A stretch of 64,000 nucleotides of DNA from Termitomyces sp. T153 (taxonomy: Eukaryota > Basidiomycota > Agaricomycetes > Agaricales > Lyophyllaceae): the NCBI GenBank assembly GCA_018296165.2, contig JACKQL020000052.1, positions 186,001-250,000 of the forward strand. The letters run 5' to 3'. The notes under the pieces are model-generated. The model saw nothing but the letters and a program-made list of their open reading frames with translations, searched no databases and had not been told where the DNA came from. The translations under genes were made by a program, and so were the position numbers. Shown here piece after piece: positions 22,947 through 32,681 of the stretch; position 1 is the stretch's first letter; every line of letters starts with the position of its first letter.

Positions 22947-25319
22947 ATGAACAACGACCCCGTTGCTCGGCGCGCTAGAATGCCGCCTCGCAATGACACT
23001 ACGGCACCTAAGTGGGATGAGAGTCGCCCTAGGGAACTCCCCCAATACTTCAAAGAACTGGAATATCTCTTCGCTGATTGCGGTATCACTGACGACACAC
23101 AAAAGAAAGAATACGCGTCTCGATATGTTTCCTATGACACGGCGGAGACTTGGCTTGGCTTACCTGAATTTGGCGACAATATTATGGTCGACAACGATGC
23201 TCCTCGACCCTACAATTACCAGGAATGGAAAGCGGCAGTGCTTAGGTTGTACCCTGGCGCTGACGCTAGTGCTCGTTATAATCTTGGCGATCTGGAACGA
23301 CTAGTGAACCAGTCTTTCAACAGCGGCTTAGCGACTTTGGGAAGGTTCTCTGACTACTACCGGGACTTCCAACGTATTGCTAGATGGTTACTCGCTAACG
23401 GCAAGCTCTATCGTAACGAGGAACGTCGCTTGTTCCAACAAGGTATCCCCACATCGCTATGGTCTAAAGTCGTCCGCCGCCTCGAAATCACCCTTCCCGA
23501 TCACCATCCTGAGGACCCTTACGATGTTGACCAAGTCTTCGAAGGCGCTAAGTGGGTTCTAAAAGGAACGGACACTTCTACGGCTAAGACCAGCAATGGC
23601 ACCACCGGCATCCATTCGTCATCGCCCATCGCTAACCCGCCGACCGTCCCTTCGCCGGCACCTAAGCAAGAAGCATTGGAATTAGCGACCACTACCGCAA
23701 TCGTCAGCGCCTTGGAACGTTTGGAAGCCCTGCTAACCAGCGGTAACGCCCAACCTCGCCAACAGTTCGCTAACAACACTTGCCACTTCTGCGGGGAAAT
23801 AGGTCACACTATGGTCCGAGGCACTTGTATTAAGCTGGAGCAAATGATCAGACAGGGTAAGATCCGTCGTAACGCCGAAGGCAAGATCATTTTACCGTCT
23901 GGCGCCATGATTCCCAACTATTCCGGCAAGCGACTATACATTGAACGCATCGAGGAATGGCACCGGCTTAATCCAGGACAAATCGTTACAGGCAGACTTT
24001 CTTCCAACGCTAACCCAGACCCAGAGCAGGCGGCAATGCAGCAGTCGCTAATACACGAGGTAATGCAACAGGACGTCGCCACAGGCCGAGTGCTAAGCAA
24101 GGAAGAACGGATCGAGGCTTTGGAACACGAGCTATTTGCACTCCGGCGAAACGGCGAAAAATTCGACGGCGTACAAGTCCCCCGAGCGACTTACCGACCA
24201 GCAAGTGATGCTTCAAAGGCAACGCCCTCGACCAGTGACCCTCCGGCAACTTCCACCCCTTCTGATTCAGCCCCAGTTCCTGCCACTAAGCCTGCTGACA
24301 AAGGCAAAGCACCTGAACGCACCGTCGCTAAGGAACAACCGTCTGCCGCTAAGGAACCGGTGGCTCAGCCTCCTATTCATCCATTTTCTGGCCTCCCTAG
24401 TCGCTACGCCCCACCCGCTAACCGAAATTTCGCTGCTCCCGACAAAGCTAACGACGGCGCATATCGAACGATGCCACCCATCTACGACATCGAGCAATCC
24501 AAAGCGGTTTTCGAACGAGTCTTACGCACCCAGGTTACGATATCGGTTGGCGAACTTTGTTCTGTATCCCAGGACATCAGGAATCAGTTTAGGACAGCGG
24601 TTACGCCCAAACGATCGGTTGGCGCTAGCGTTAATACAGTTCAGGACTCCAGCGACATTTTTGAAGAAATTTTGCCGACGTTCGCTATCGAAGAACCTCA
24701 GTTTTCGCTTGGGTCAAACGCTGATACCGCTAAAGGACTTACCCCGGACAAGGCACCACTCGCTTCAGTCGACCCTGTCGAGGCCTATATTGATGCGCTA
24801 TCCCCCGGAGAAGAGCCTGTGGTACTCACTGTCGCTAAGGAATCTCAGTCACTTCGTACCGTCATGATGTTGATCGACAATAAAGAGGAAGTCGAATGCA
24901 TTCACGACAGCGGTTCTCAGATTATTTCGATGTCCGCCGAAATCGCTAGCGACATTGGCTTATCCTATGACCCCAACATCGTGCTAAACATGCAGAGCGC
25001 CAACGGTACCACGGATCGATCACTGGGACTAGCTAGAAACGTACCATGCACGATTGGCGATGTGACGGTCTATCTTCAAATTCACGTTTTACGGTCTCCC
25101 GCCTACGACATCCTACTCGGTCGCCCATTCGACGTATTAACCCGAAGTACGGTTAATACCATTAGCGACATCGAAACAACTATAACAATTACGGACCCCA
25201 ATACTGGTCTCCGGCGCACTATCCCTACCTTTCCACGCGGCAAATCTAAGAGGAACAGCCGTCAAAATGTTCGCTTCGAAACAGAGGCACCCCGTTGCTT
25301 TCATCGCCCGAGGCAATGA
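22947..25319 (+). CDS. gag: A1 gag-protease
   Basis: The first in-frame ATG is 22947 (MNNDPVARRARMPPRND), giving about 790 aa. The frame is open without any ATG back to about 22620, and the upstream part (TAKNLRDVSEILADFPGAL) looks coding and is conserved in A2, so translation may begin earlier by a non-AUG codon or splicing. The capsid-like part is followed by a zinc knuckle CHFCGEIGHTMVRGTC (C-x2-C-x4-H-x6-C, codons from 23781), a spacing longer than the usual CCHC. A Pro/Ala-rich linker leads to a retropepsin-like Asp site, H-DSG-SQ (DSG at 24906-24914), and GRPFDVL near the end. So protease is fused to gag, not to RT. Confidence 0.88.
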   Translation: MNNDPVARRARMPPRNDTTAPKWDESRPRELPQYFKELEYLFADCGITDDTQKKEYASRYVSYDTAETWLGLPEFGDNIMVDNDAPRPYNYQEWKAAVLRLYPGADASARYNLGDLERLVNQSFNSGLATLGRFSDYYRDFQRIARWLLANGKLYRNEERRLFQQGIPTSLWSKVVRRLEITLPDHHPEDPYDVDQVFEGAKWVLKGTDTSTAKTSNGTTGIHSSSPIANPPTVPSPAPKQEALELATTTAIVSALERLEALLTSGNAQPRQQFANNTCHFCGEIGHTMVRGTCIKLEQMIRQGKIRRNAEGKIILPSGAMIPNYSGKRLYIERIEEWHRLNPGQIVTGRLSSNANPDPEQAAMQQSLIHEVMQQDVATGRVLSKEERIEALEHELFALRRNGEKFDGVQVPRATYRPASDASKATPSTSDPPATSTPSDSAPVPATKPADKGKAPERTVAKEQPSAAKEPVAQPPIHPFSGLPSRYAPPANRNFAAPDKANDGAYRTMPPIYDIEQSKAVFERVLRTQVTISVGELCSVSQDIRNQFRTAVTPKRSVGASVNTVQDSSDIFEEILPTFAIEEPQFSLGSNADTAKGLTPDKAPLASVDPVEAYIDALSPGEEPVVLTVAKESQSLRTVMMLIDNKEEVECIHDSGSQIISMSAEIASDIGLSYDPNIVLNMQSANGTTDRSLGLARNVPCTIGDVTVYLQIHVLRSPAYDILLGRPFDVLTRSTVNTISDIETTITITDPNTGLRRTIPTFPRGKSKRNSRQNVRFETEAPRCFHRPRQ

Positions 25320-28300
25320 AGAAGATAGCGACATAGTGATCGTTATCAGCTATGACCATTTAACTGGTCTAGCGACGTGTATAGCTTCTTGTGATTTGGA
25401 CCAAGACGTTTTGCTAACCGATTCTAACACACAGACTAATCCCGCGCTAGCATACCTTTACGCTACGGCTAGCGACATTTCTGATTTGTCCCTTCCACCT
25501 CGTTCTTATTTCGTTTCTACTGATACCTCTAATCCCTCGATTCTTGGACAGACTTTGCCCTTTGATACATGTGTTACGGACACTACCCCCACCTATGTTA
25601 ACATCCCATTCCCCGCTCAGTATGTCGCTAACGAACCTCCTAAGCGGAAAGGAGTACAGGTCAAGAAGAAGTACAAACCCGTAGTCATGAAAACCAAACC
25701 GGTCGCCAGCCATGTTAGCGAAGATTTTCGAATCGAGCGTCAAGTTATAGGCGATCCACTAGCAACCATTCCGCCGCTTAACCCAAACCCGCCACCTTTC
25801 GTCCCGACGAAGCGATTCACCAGGGAGCGTCAAGCGAAATTGGTCAGCGACCACGACACTGGGTTCCTCACTAGCGACGAAATCAACGTATTGGTTGACA
25901 TGGTCGCCAAGCAAGAAAAAGCCTTCGCTTGGGAAGATTCCGAACGAGGAAGTTTGCGCCCCGACTTCTTTCCGCCAGTACGCATACCAACAATTCCGCA
26001 TGTACCTTGGGTTCAGCACAATCGCCCCATACCCCCGGGACTAGAAAAGGAAGTATGCGAAATTATTCGCGACAAGATCAGCGCCGGCGTCTATGAACCC
26101 TCGAATTCCGCTTATCGCTCGCGATGGTTTTGCGTTCTCAAGAAAAACGGTAAGCTCAGGATTGTACACAGTCTAGAGCCGCTCAACCGTGTCACCATTC
26201 GCCATTCTGGAGTACCACCTTTTCCAGATCACGTCGCCGAATCATTCGCTGGACGCATTTGTGGTGCCACTCTCGACCTCTACGTTGGCTACGACGAACG
26301 ACTTATCGACCCAGCATCACGCGACTTAACGACATTCCAGACTCCGTTTGGCGCTCTTCGCTTAGTAACCTTGCCGATGGGGTGGACCAACTCTGTGCCT
26401 ATATTTCACGACGACATTACCTTTATTCTGCAGCCGGAGATACCCCACAACGTGCTCAGCTTTATCGATGACGTTGGCGCTAAAGGACCAAAGGACTGGA
26501 AGGTCGTTAATGGTAGACCCGCTAAGCATCCCGCTAATCCGCACATCCGCCTAGCGCTCTGGGAGTTCTTTGAACTTCTTAACAGGATCCTTCAGCGGAT
26601 GAAATATTGCGGTGGCACTTTTTCCGGTCACAAACTTGTTCTTTGCGCCCCGACCTTCAAGATTCTCGGTCACGTTTGTACTCCTAGTGGCCGAATCCCC
26701 GACGAAAGTCGCCTAGCGCTAATCGAGCGATGGGGTCCTTGCAAGTCACTATCGGAAGTCCGCGCCTTTTTAGGTACCGTTGGGGTGTTAAGGATCTTCG
26801 TCAAAAACTTCGCCCATCGAGCCCATAACTTGACGAAACTTACTCGCATTGGCGTCCCTTTTGAGTTTGGTCCCGATCAGATTAATGCTCAGCGCGATCT
26901 CGTGAAGGCTTTACAAGACGCTAAGCCCCTTGTCCCTATCGACTATGAATCACCTGACCCCGTCATCTTAGCGGTAGATACGTCATATATAGCGGTCGGA
27001 TATTACCTTTGCCAGTGTGCTAGCGATAATCGCAAGGAGCGCCGCTACAATCGCTTCGGGTCAATTACGCTAAACGACAGAGAGGCACGATTCAGTCAGC
27101 CTAAGTTGGAGCTTTACGGCCTTTATCGAGCGCTACAAGCTTTACGGATGTACCTAATTGGCGTTAGGAACCTCATCATCGAAGTAGACGCTCGCTACAT
27201 TAAGGGTATGCTTCAGAACCCCGATGTTCAACCTTCAGCTAGCATGAACCGCTGGATTGTGGCAATTCTGATGTTCCATTTCGAGTTGGTGCACGTCAAG
27301 GGAACTTTCCACGGCCCGGATGGGCTGTCGCGGCGCCCGCCACAGCCTGATGATCCCCCTGTCGACGATAGCGACAACTCTGTCTATGAGGACTGGATTG
27401 ATCGTTTGCATGGGTTCATACACCAGGTCCAGTTACCGCTGCCGCTCCTTCGCCATCTCTCAACGGGCGCAGGTCGCTTATTCCCTGCTGCCGATCTCGG
27501 CTGTTCGCCTGCTTTAGCAACTTTCGCCAGCGACACCGACACTGCTCCACGATTAGCGACCAGCGACGATATAACCCCCCTCCGAGACGATGGCACCACT
27601 ACTTATAGCGACGTACCCCGCAGTACTAAAGCTACCACCAACGATGCCCGTATACTCTTAGTTAAGAAATGGCTTCACGACCTAATCCGACCCGAAGGCT
27701 TTAGTGACAAAGAATATGCCACTTTCGTTCGCTACGCATCTATGTTTTTCGTTACGGGAGGCAAGCTTTGGCGAAGAAGTCGAGACGGTGCTCACAAGGT
27801 GTTCGTCCCTATGGCCAGTCGCTTACGGGTCTTGAAGGCGATGCACGACGACTTGGGACACAGAGGCTTCTTCGCTACTCGCTCTGCTCTTCTAGAACGA
27901 TTTTGGTGGCCCCAAGTTAGCGCCGACATCATGTGGTACCTTAGGACCTGCCATCTCTGTCAGATACACCAGACAACTAAAGTGCTTATTCCGCCAACTG
28001 TCGCTACCCCGGCGCCTTTGTTCAGCAAGATATACGTCGATACCATGTTCATGCCGCCCTCCAATAAGTTCAAGTACATCGTCCAAGGACGTTGTTCGCT
28101 AACTCATTACCCGGAATTTCGCATGCTTAGCCGAGAAAACACCGAAGCTATTGCCAAGTGGCTATACGAGGACGTCATTTGTCGTTGGGGAGCGCTTAGC
28201 GAAATCGTGACCGACAATGGACCCCCGATCCTAAAGGCGGTTACCTATTTGGCGAAGAAGTATAACTTACGCCATATCCGGATCTCTGGTTATAATAAGC

Positions 28301-29040
28301 GCGCTAATGGAATAGTTGAGCGGCCTCACTTCGACGTTCGCCAAGCCCTTTTTAAAGCTGTCGATGGCGATCAGTCTAGGTGGAGTACGGCTACTTACTC
28401 GGTCTTTTGGTCAGAACGTGTTACAGTGCGCAAGCGAATGGGTTGCTCCCCTTACTACGCGACGACCGGTACCCACCCTCTCCTGCCTGCTGACATAGTT
28501 GAAGCGACATATTTGCAACCGCCGCCAAACTCGTTATTATCAACCACCGATCTTATAGCCCGCCGAGCGATTGACCTTCAGCGTCGCCAAGAAGATCTCG
28601 ACCGCCTGCATAGCCAAGTGCTTAGCGCCCGTCGCCTGGCCGCCATTTCCTTTGAAAAGGATCACGCCGCTACAATTCGCGATTACAACTTCAAAACAGG
28701 CGACCTCGTACTAATGAGGAATACGAGAATCGAAGTATCGCATAACAAGAAAATGAAGCCGCGATACCTAGGCCCCCTCGTGGTAATCTCTCGCAACCGT
28801 GGAGGAGCTTACATTCTTTGCGAACTAGATGGCTCAGTTCTACATCGCCCTGTTGCTGCTTTCCGCTTAATCCCCTATCTCGCTAGAGAACACATAACCG
28901 TGCCTAGCGACACTTTCGACATCGACACTTCGCGTCTCCGAGAACTGGAGCAAACCGAACTTGTTGACGACGATGACACTGGTGACAACGCTAGTGAAGA
29001 AGAAAACTACCTTTCGCTAGGCCTTAGTGACAAATCTTAA
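25267..29040 (+). CDS. pol: A1 pol: reverse transcriptase, RNase H and integrase
   Basis: 1257 aa from ATG 25267. The frame is open from 25186, overlapping gag by 134 nt in the +1 frame, so a frameshift or re-initiation is needed. RT spans about residues 240-410 (YRSRWFCVLKKNGKLRIVHS, LPMGWTNSVPIFHDDI). The catalytic box is FIDD (F399), where most families have YxDD. RNase H follows with ILAVDTSYIAVG, KLELYGLYRAL and EVDARYI. Integrase has an HHCC zinc site (DDLGHRGF, CHLCQIH), catalytic D925, D983 and E1018 (DTM, TDNG, IVERP; 34 residues between the last two) and a C-terminal module KMKPRYLGPLVVISRN. No chromodomain was seen. No stop codons interrupt it. Confidence 0.95.
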   Translation: MFASKQRHPVAFIARGNEEDSDIVIVISYDHLTGLATCIASCDLDQDVLLTDSNTQTNPALAYLYATASDISDLSLPPRSYFVSTDTSNPSILGQTLPFDTCVTDTTPTYVNIPFPAQYVANEPPKRKGVQVKKKYKPVVMKTKPVASHVSEDFRIERQVIGDPLATIPPLNPNPPPFVPTKRFTRERQAKLVSDHDTGFLTSDEINVLVDMVAKQEKAFAWEDSERGSLRPDFFPPVRIPTIPHVPWVQHNRPIPPGLEKEVCEIIRDKISAGVYEPSNSAYRSRWFCVLKKNGKLRIVHSLEPLNRVTIRHSGVPPFPDHVAESFAGRICGATLDLYVGYDERLIDPASRDLTTFQTPFGALRLVTLPMGWTNSVPIFHDDITFILQPEIPHNVLSFIDDVGAKGPKDWKVVNGRPAKHPANPHIRLALWEFFELLNRILQRMKYCGGTFSGHKLVLCAPTFKILGHVCTPSGRIPDESRLALIERWGPCKSLSEVRAFLGTVGVLRIFVKNFAHRAHNLTKLTRIGVPFEFGPDQINAQRDLVKALQDAKPLVPIDYESPDPVILAVDTSYIAVGYYLCQCASDNRKERRYNRFGSITLNDREARFSQPKLELYGLYRALQALRMYLIGVRNLIIEVDARYIKGMLQNPDVQPSASMNRWIVAILMFHFELVHVKGTFHGPDGLSRRPPQPDDPPVDDSDNSVYEDWIDRLHGFIHQVQLPLPLLRHLSTGAGRLFPAADLGCSPALATFASDTDTAPRLATSDDITPLRDDGTTTYSDVPRSTKATTNDARILLVKKWLHDLIRPEGFSDKEYATFVRYASMFFVTGGKLWRRSRDGAHKVFVPMASRLRVLKAMHDDLGHRGFFATRSALLERFWWPQVSADIMWYLRTCHLCQIHQTTKVLIPPTVATPAPLFSKIYVDTMFMPPSNKFKYIVQGRCSLTHYPEFRMLSRENTEAIAKWLYEDVICRWGALSEIVTDNGPPILKAVTYLAKKYNLRHIRISGYNKRANGIVERPHFDVRQALFKAVDGDQSRWSTATYSVFWSERVTVRKRMGCSPYYATTGTHPLLPADIVEATYLQPPPNSLLSTTDLIARRAIDLQRRQEDLDRLHSQVLSARRLAAISFEKDHAATIRDYNFKTGDLVLMRNTRIEVSHNKKMKPRYLGPLVVISRNRGGAYILCELDGSVLHRPVAAFRLIPYLAREHITVPSDTFDIDTSRLRELEQTELVDDDDTGDNASEEENYLSLGLSDKS

Positions 29041-29471
29041 CTCTGCTTCGTTTCTTACCGCTCTCATCTCTACTACCCAGAAAATCCATCAACAATTACT
29101 TTACAAAACCTAAGTCCTTTTCGTCTCGTTGCTCTTTCAATTTTAATACAGTTAAAAAGCCTTTCACAGACACTTCACTTTACTACTGTCTTGTTTCGAT
29201 GCTGCGCTAGGCTATTCTGTCGCCAGCGCTTGGCACGCCTCTCGAGGTAATTCGCCATGATGATCTACTGAGCGTTTGCCTTCAAAATGTCGCTAGCATT
29301 AGGCGACAGTCGCTAGTATGACCAATTGATTTTTGCTTTCTTTCTTCTGTTTTGTTTCACTTTCTGATCGCTCGCCAAAGATACTATACATTTTGGAGCC
29401 CCTTAAGGGGGCCAAGCTAGGTCCAAATTACTAACAAAAATATAAAATTTATATACAGGAGGCGACGGTCG
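29041..29471. other. A1 gap between pol and antisense gene
   Basis: Non-coding. Contains a copy of the LTR-end/primer-site start (29389-29401) next to a GGAGCCCCTTAAGGGGGCC palindrome, which would lie downstream of both convergent transcripts. Confidence 0.7.
29389..29401 (+). repeat. 13-nt internal copy of the LTR/PBS junction
   Basis: CATTTTGGAGCCC is identical to 22589-22601, which spans the last two LTR bases and the start of the primer site. It is kept after pol in A2 (about 39815-39840, complement) and A3 (about 49318-49333). Confidence 0.7.
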
Positions 29472-31459
29472 CTAAGCATCAAGGTCAGCGTCGTTGTCAG
29501 GAACCTCCATCGCCTCCGTCTCCTCCCAATCCCCCTCGCCGATGTTGTTCTCCTCCTGCCAGGCCAGGAAGGCCTGGCAGTCGCGTCGATATCCCGCCAG
29601 AGTCGCCAGTGTCCGCCTAGCGACCGTGTAACGAGCCCGTGCCGCTAACAACTCCTCCCTCGCCGCCTCCAGCTCCCTTCGGAACCGTCGTTCCACTCCC
29701 GCCGCCCTCTCGTCGAAGTCCAGTAGCGACTCCGCCGACGTTAGCGGCGTCGGCCATCCGAGGTCCTCGCCCAGCCACTCCAGCTCGTCGTCGCCCACCT
29801 GACGCAACGGCGTGTCGCTCCATGTTCCCTAGCGAAGCGGTTGGCGATCAGGTAGCTAGCGGGAGAAAATAACTTACCCGTCGTACGACCTCGATCTCTT
29901 CAACTCGTTCTTCCTCCTCGGTAGCGACGGGTACGGCCTCCACCTCCGCCTCACCCTCGAGCTCCATGTCACTCGCCTCCACCTCGGCGACCGTCGCCAA
30001 GGGAGTCGTCTCCCTCATCTCCACGTCCTCCCTTCCCTCCTCACTGGCGACCGTTCGAGGTCGCTTAGCGCTAGCGACCGATGATGGGCTTGCGGCCCGT
30101 TTCAGTGCTCGGGGCGTGTCGCCGTCACTATCGTTGTCGTCCTCGTCCTCGTCGCTCTCCACCATCTCCCTACTCTTCACCCTAGCGCCTCCACTCCCTC
30201 CAACCAAGCCCTCCTCCTGCGACGTCGGCAAGGTCAAGCTCGAATGCTTGATCTCGATCGGCTCCCCTCTCCTCGCCAATTCCCTCTGCCTCTCCACGAA
30301 GGCCCTCGCACCCCTTACCGACGCCGCCTTGATCGCTATCCTCTTAGCGAATTTGCTGCCGGTGCTCCTCGATGACAGGCCGCTATGCGAACAGCTCTTC
30401 CTAGTGCTGTCGCAACGATAGCAAGGCTGGACCCCCGTGGGGTACCAGCAGCCTTCTGGGTCGCACTAAAAGAAAGCGTTAGCGACAAAAAGAGAAAAGA
30501 GAACCGCTAAATACTCACTGCTCCTTGCGTATACTTATATTCTTGCCGCTTCTCTAGCGACACTGTTACCTTACCCTTAGCCTTGTCCAACTTCACTCCT
30601 GCTCCCAGCCCCGTATCCACCACCGTCGTCGTCCTTCGCCATCGAAGGAGCGTCGCCAGTCGCTTGTCGGTAAACGATTCTTCAACATGATCCTGCAGGA
30701 AAGGTTAGCGGTCGTCGCCAAGAAGCAGCGAAAGGAAAGAAAACGACTCACCTCAATATCCTCGTCCTCCTCATTTTGTGCTTTTGCCTTTCCTTTCCCC
30801 TTCCCTTTGCTCTTCGGAGTTGTCGCCAATTTTGGCGACGTCGCCAACCCCCTAGCGACGCCGCCAGCTGCAGCCTTGGGAGTCGAGGGGCCCGCCTCCG
30901 GAATGTCCCCACGATTCGCCGCCTCTTCGTTCCTACGACCCTCGCTCCGTCCCTCCCCCCTCGCCACCGCTAACGCACCTACCGGGTGCTGGAAAAGGAA
31001 CTGGTCATTCGGTGACAAGTCTTCAAAGAGCTAACGTACCTTAGCGGGGTCGCTAGCACTAGCGACTACCGAGGCACTTACCGTCATTCCCGCCGTGAGA
31101 TCGTCCATCAGGAACTCCAGCGAAGGGTCGATTGGCGCCTAGCGATCGTATTAGCAATTGGCGCTCAAAAGGAAAAAAAGGGAACTTACAAAGTGAACAT
31201 CGAATGGGCGAACCCATTCTTCCTCCTTGTACTTCTCATATAACTGGCGACACTCCTTCTCGACAGTCGCCAACTCCGGCCACTCGACTCCACTCCCCGA
31301 GGTCTTGAACCACTGGAGCCACGTCTGAAAGATGGCGGTGACCGCCAAGCGAGGGTTCTTCGCCAACGATGCACGGGCCACCGCGAGCAACCTGTCGACC
31401 CGATCGAGGAAGGCGTGGGCCATGGTAATCTTCTCAAATTGGGAGGCGAGATCGGACAT
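29472..31459 (-). CDS. A1 antisense gene: six exons, 574-aa Cys-motif acidic/coiled-coil protein
   Basis: Exons on the minus strand are 31459-31190, 31138-31082, 31030-30752, 30692-30519, 30465-29878 and 29828-29472: 90, 19, 93, 58, 196 and 119 codons including TAG. All five introns are GT-AG and all are phase 0. The protein starts MSDLASQFEKITMAHAFLD. Exon 3 has a Lys/Gly run (KSKGKGKGKAKA). Exon 5 begins with a cysteine motif (C261, C266, C275, C278, C285) followed by a long acidic stretch (DEDEDDNDSDGD) and a basic KRPR patch. Exon 6 is a helical, Glu/Arg-rich coiled-coil-like domain ending PDNDADLDA. No signal peptide or membrane segment, so not an env gene. The same exon pattern is seen in A2 and A3. 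Function unknown; nuclear DNA- or chromatin-binding is an inference. Confidence 0.82.
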
Positions 31460-31623
31460 AGCGATAAGATTGAGAGGCTAGGAGAGATTAGATGGTAAGG
31501 AAGGGGGATGATGAAGTTCAAGCGATACCGCCAGCCACTGTTATTCGAATCCCTCTGGCGCACGGACCAGGCGATCAAGCACGTGACTTCTGGGTTGACT
31601 GAGGACAGTCAATATTTCAGTAC

Positions 31624-31632
31624 GGGGGAGGA
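31624..31632 (+). other. Polypurine tract of A1
   Basis: GGGGGAGGA ends directly before the 3' LTR TGATG at 31633, the expected plus-strand primer site. Confidence 0.7.
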
Positions 31633-32681
31633 TGATGAGCCCCAGTTATCGCTGAGCACCTTTTTCGGCGGCAGCTGACTACTTCGAATTTGACACAAGT
31701 CACAACACTCAGCGCACGGGACTTAGCCCTAAGATGGGACCGAAGCACAAGACTCTAGTGACCACGAGACTTATTGATCACGGGGAACATCACGCGAAGC
31801 CTGGAACGTGGGCCTAGACCATCAAGGCCTAGACCCTCTTGGCGACGATTATTAGCGACCTTAGCGATCCTGGCGACAAAACGGCGTTCCTTGACTATAT
31901 ATGGACATATTACCAGACGCGTACCTTTTTACTATCATTCCACTTGTCGAGCTTACCAACATCCCTGAACGGCGTTCTTACTTCAGGTATTGACATCGGA
32001 CTCGTTCTCTTTTTGGTTCTTATTAGCAATTAGTCGTCGCCAAGGCCTCCCCTATGACCTTTTACTTAGTTACGGACTGACGCCTGGCACGCAACCTAAA
32101 CACAGTGGCAGACGCCGCCGCTAGTGGCGCTTAATTGCTTACCTTCCCTTACTATACTTCGAGAGTGTATAAATACTGCCTGTATATAGACACCCGACCA
32201 TGGAATTTCATCAACACATCACCATCGTATTACTCCTCCATCTATAAGCTACTAGCTTAAAGATTCCATTCGCCTCACCCCTTTCCCTTATCTCGTCTTC
32301 GACTTTGGGTTCGCAACAAACCTCTTCAACCTCGACCTCGACTTAGTGTGGTACCGATTACGGGTGCCTATTAGCGTTATTTCAATTTAGTGACGCTAGC
32401 AATTGCGGCTAGCGATAAGTTTACGTTCGTCCGTCGATCTTAGTTTTACTCTTACCGCCATCTCCCTCCTTTATTCGCCCCGCCCCCGTTTCAGTTTCGC
32501 TGCGACTATCGTTAGCAGTAGCGATTCTTTTCGACTTCACCTCCTTGCCACCACTTTCGCTCTAGTTCTCTGGGACGGTTACTGACTCGCCCTCAATTAT
32601 TAACTTCCTACTGCCAGCTATCCTATCTAGTGACAAGTGTTAGGTTTCCTGCACGGCACTAGGCGGCATAGGAGCACATCA
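31633..32681 (+). repeat. A1 3' LTR
   Basis: 1049 bp, same length and termini as the 5' LTR. One substitution was noticed (T at 32031 against C at 21940). Flanked on the right by the GCGG target duplication. Confidence 0.95.

Larger units (their letters stand above)
21542..32681 (+). mobile_element. Family A element A1: near-intact Ty3/Gypsy-type LTR retrotransposon with antisense gene
   Basis: 11,140 bp. LTRs 21542-22590 and 31633-32681, both 1049 bp with TGATG...CATCA ends. Target duplication GCGG at 21538-21541 and 32682-32685. Order: LTR, primer site, gag-protease, pol (RT-RNase H-integrase), a gap with a copy of the primer-site start, an antisense six-exon gene, polypurine tract, LTR. 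One LTR mismatch was noticed by eye (C at 21940, T at 32031). The insertion is therefore very recent and may be active. It sits inside the antisense gene of family B. Base use differs from all older copies: CpG is abundant, with TAGCGA-like motifs everywhere. Confidence 0.93.

Noticed and set aside
24136..24867. 243-codon frame overlapping gag in another frame
   Set aside because: It lies wholly within gag, where the main frame shows zinc-knuckle and protease motifs; GC-rich codon structure creates long shadow frames.
29966..31034. Plus-strand frames of 115-151 codons opposite the antisense gene
   Set aside because: Low-complexity mirror images of the acidic and Lys-rich exons; splice sites and conservation support the minus strand.
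29472..31459. Antisense gene as an envelope (env-like) gene
   Set aside because: No signal peptide, membrane segment or glycoprotein features; wrong strand for a spliced env transcript from the 5' LTR.
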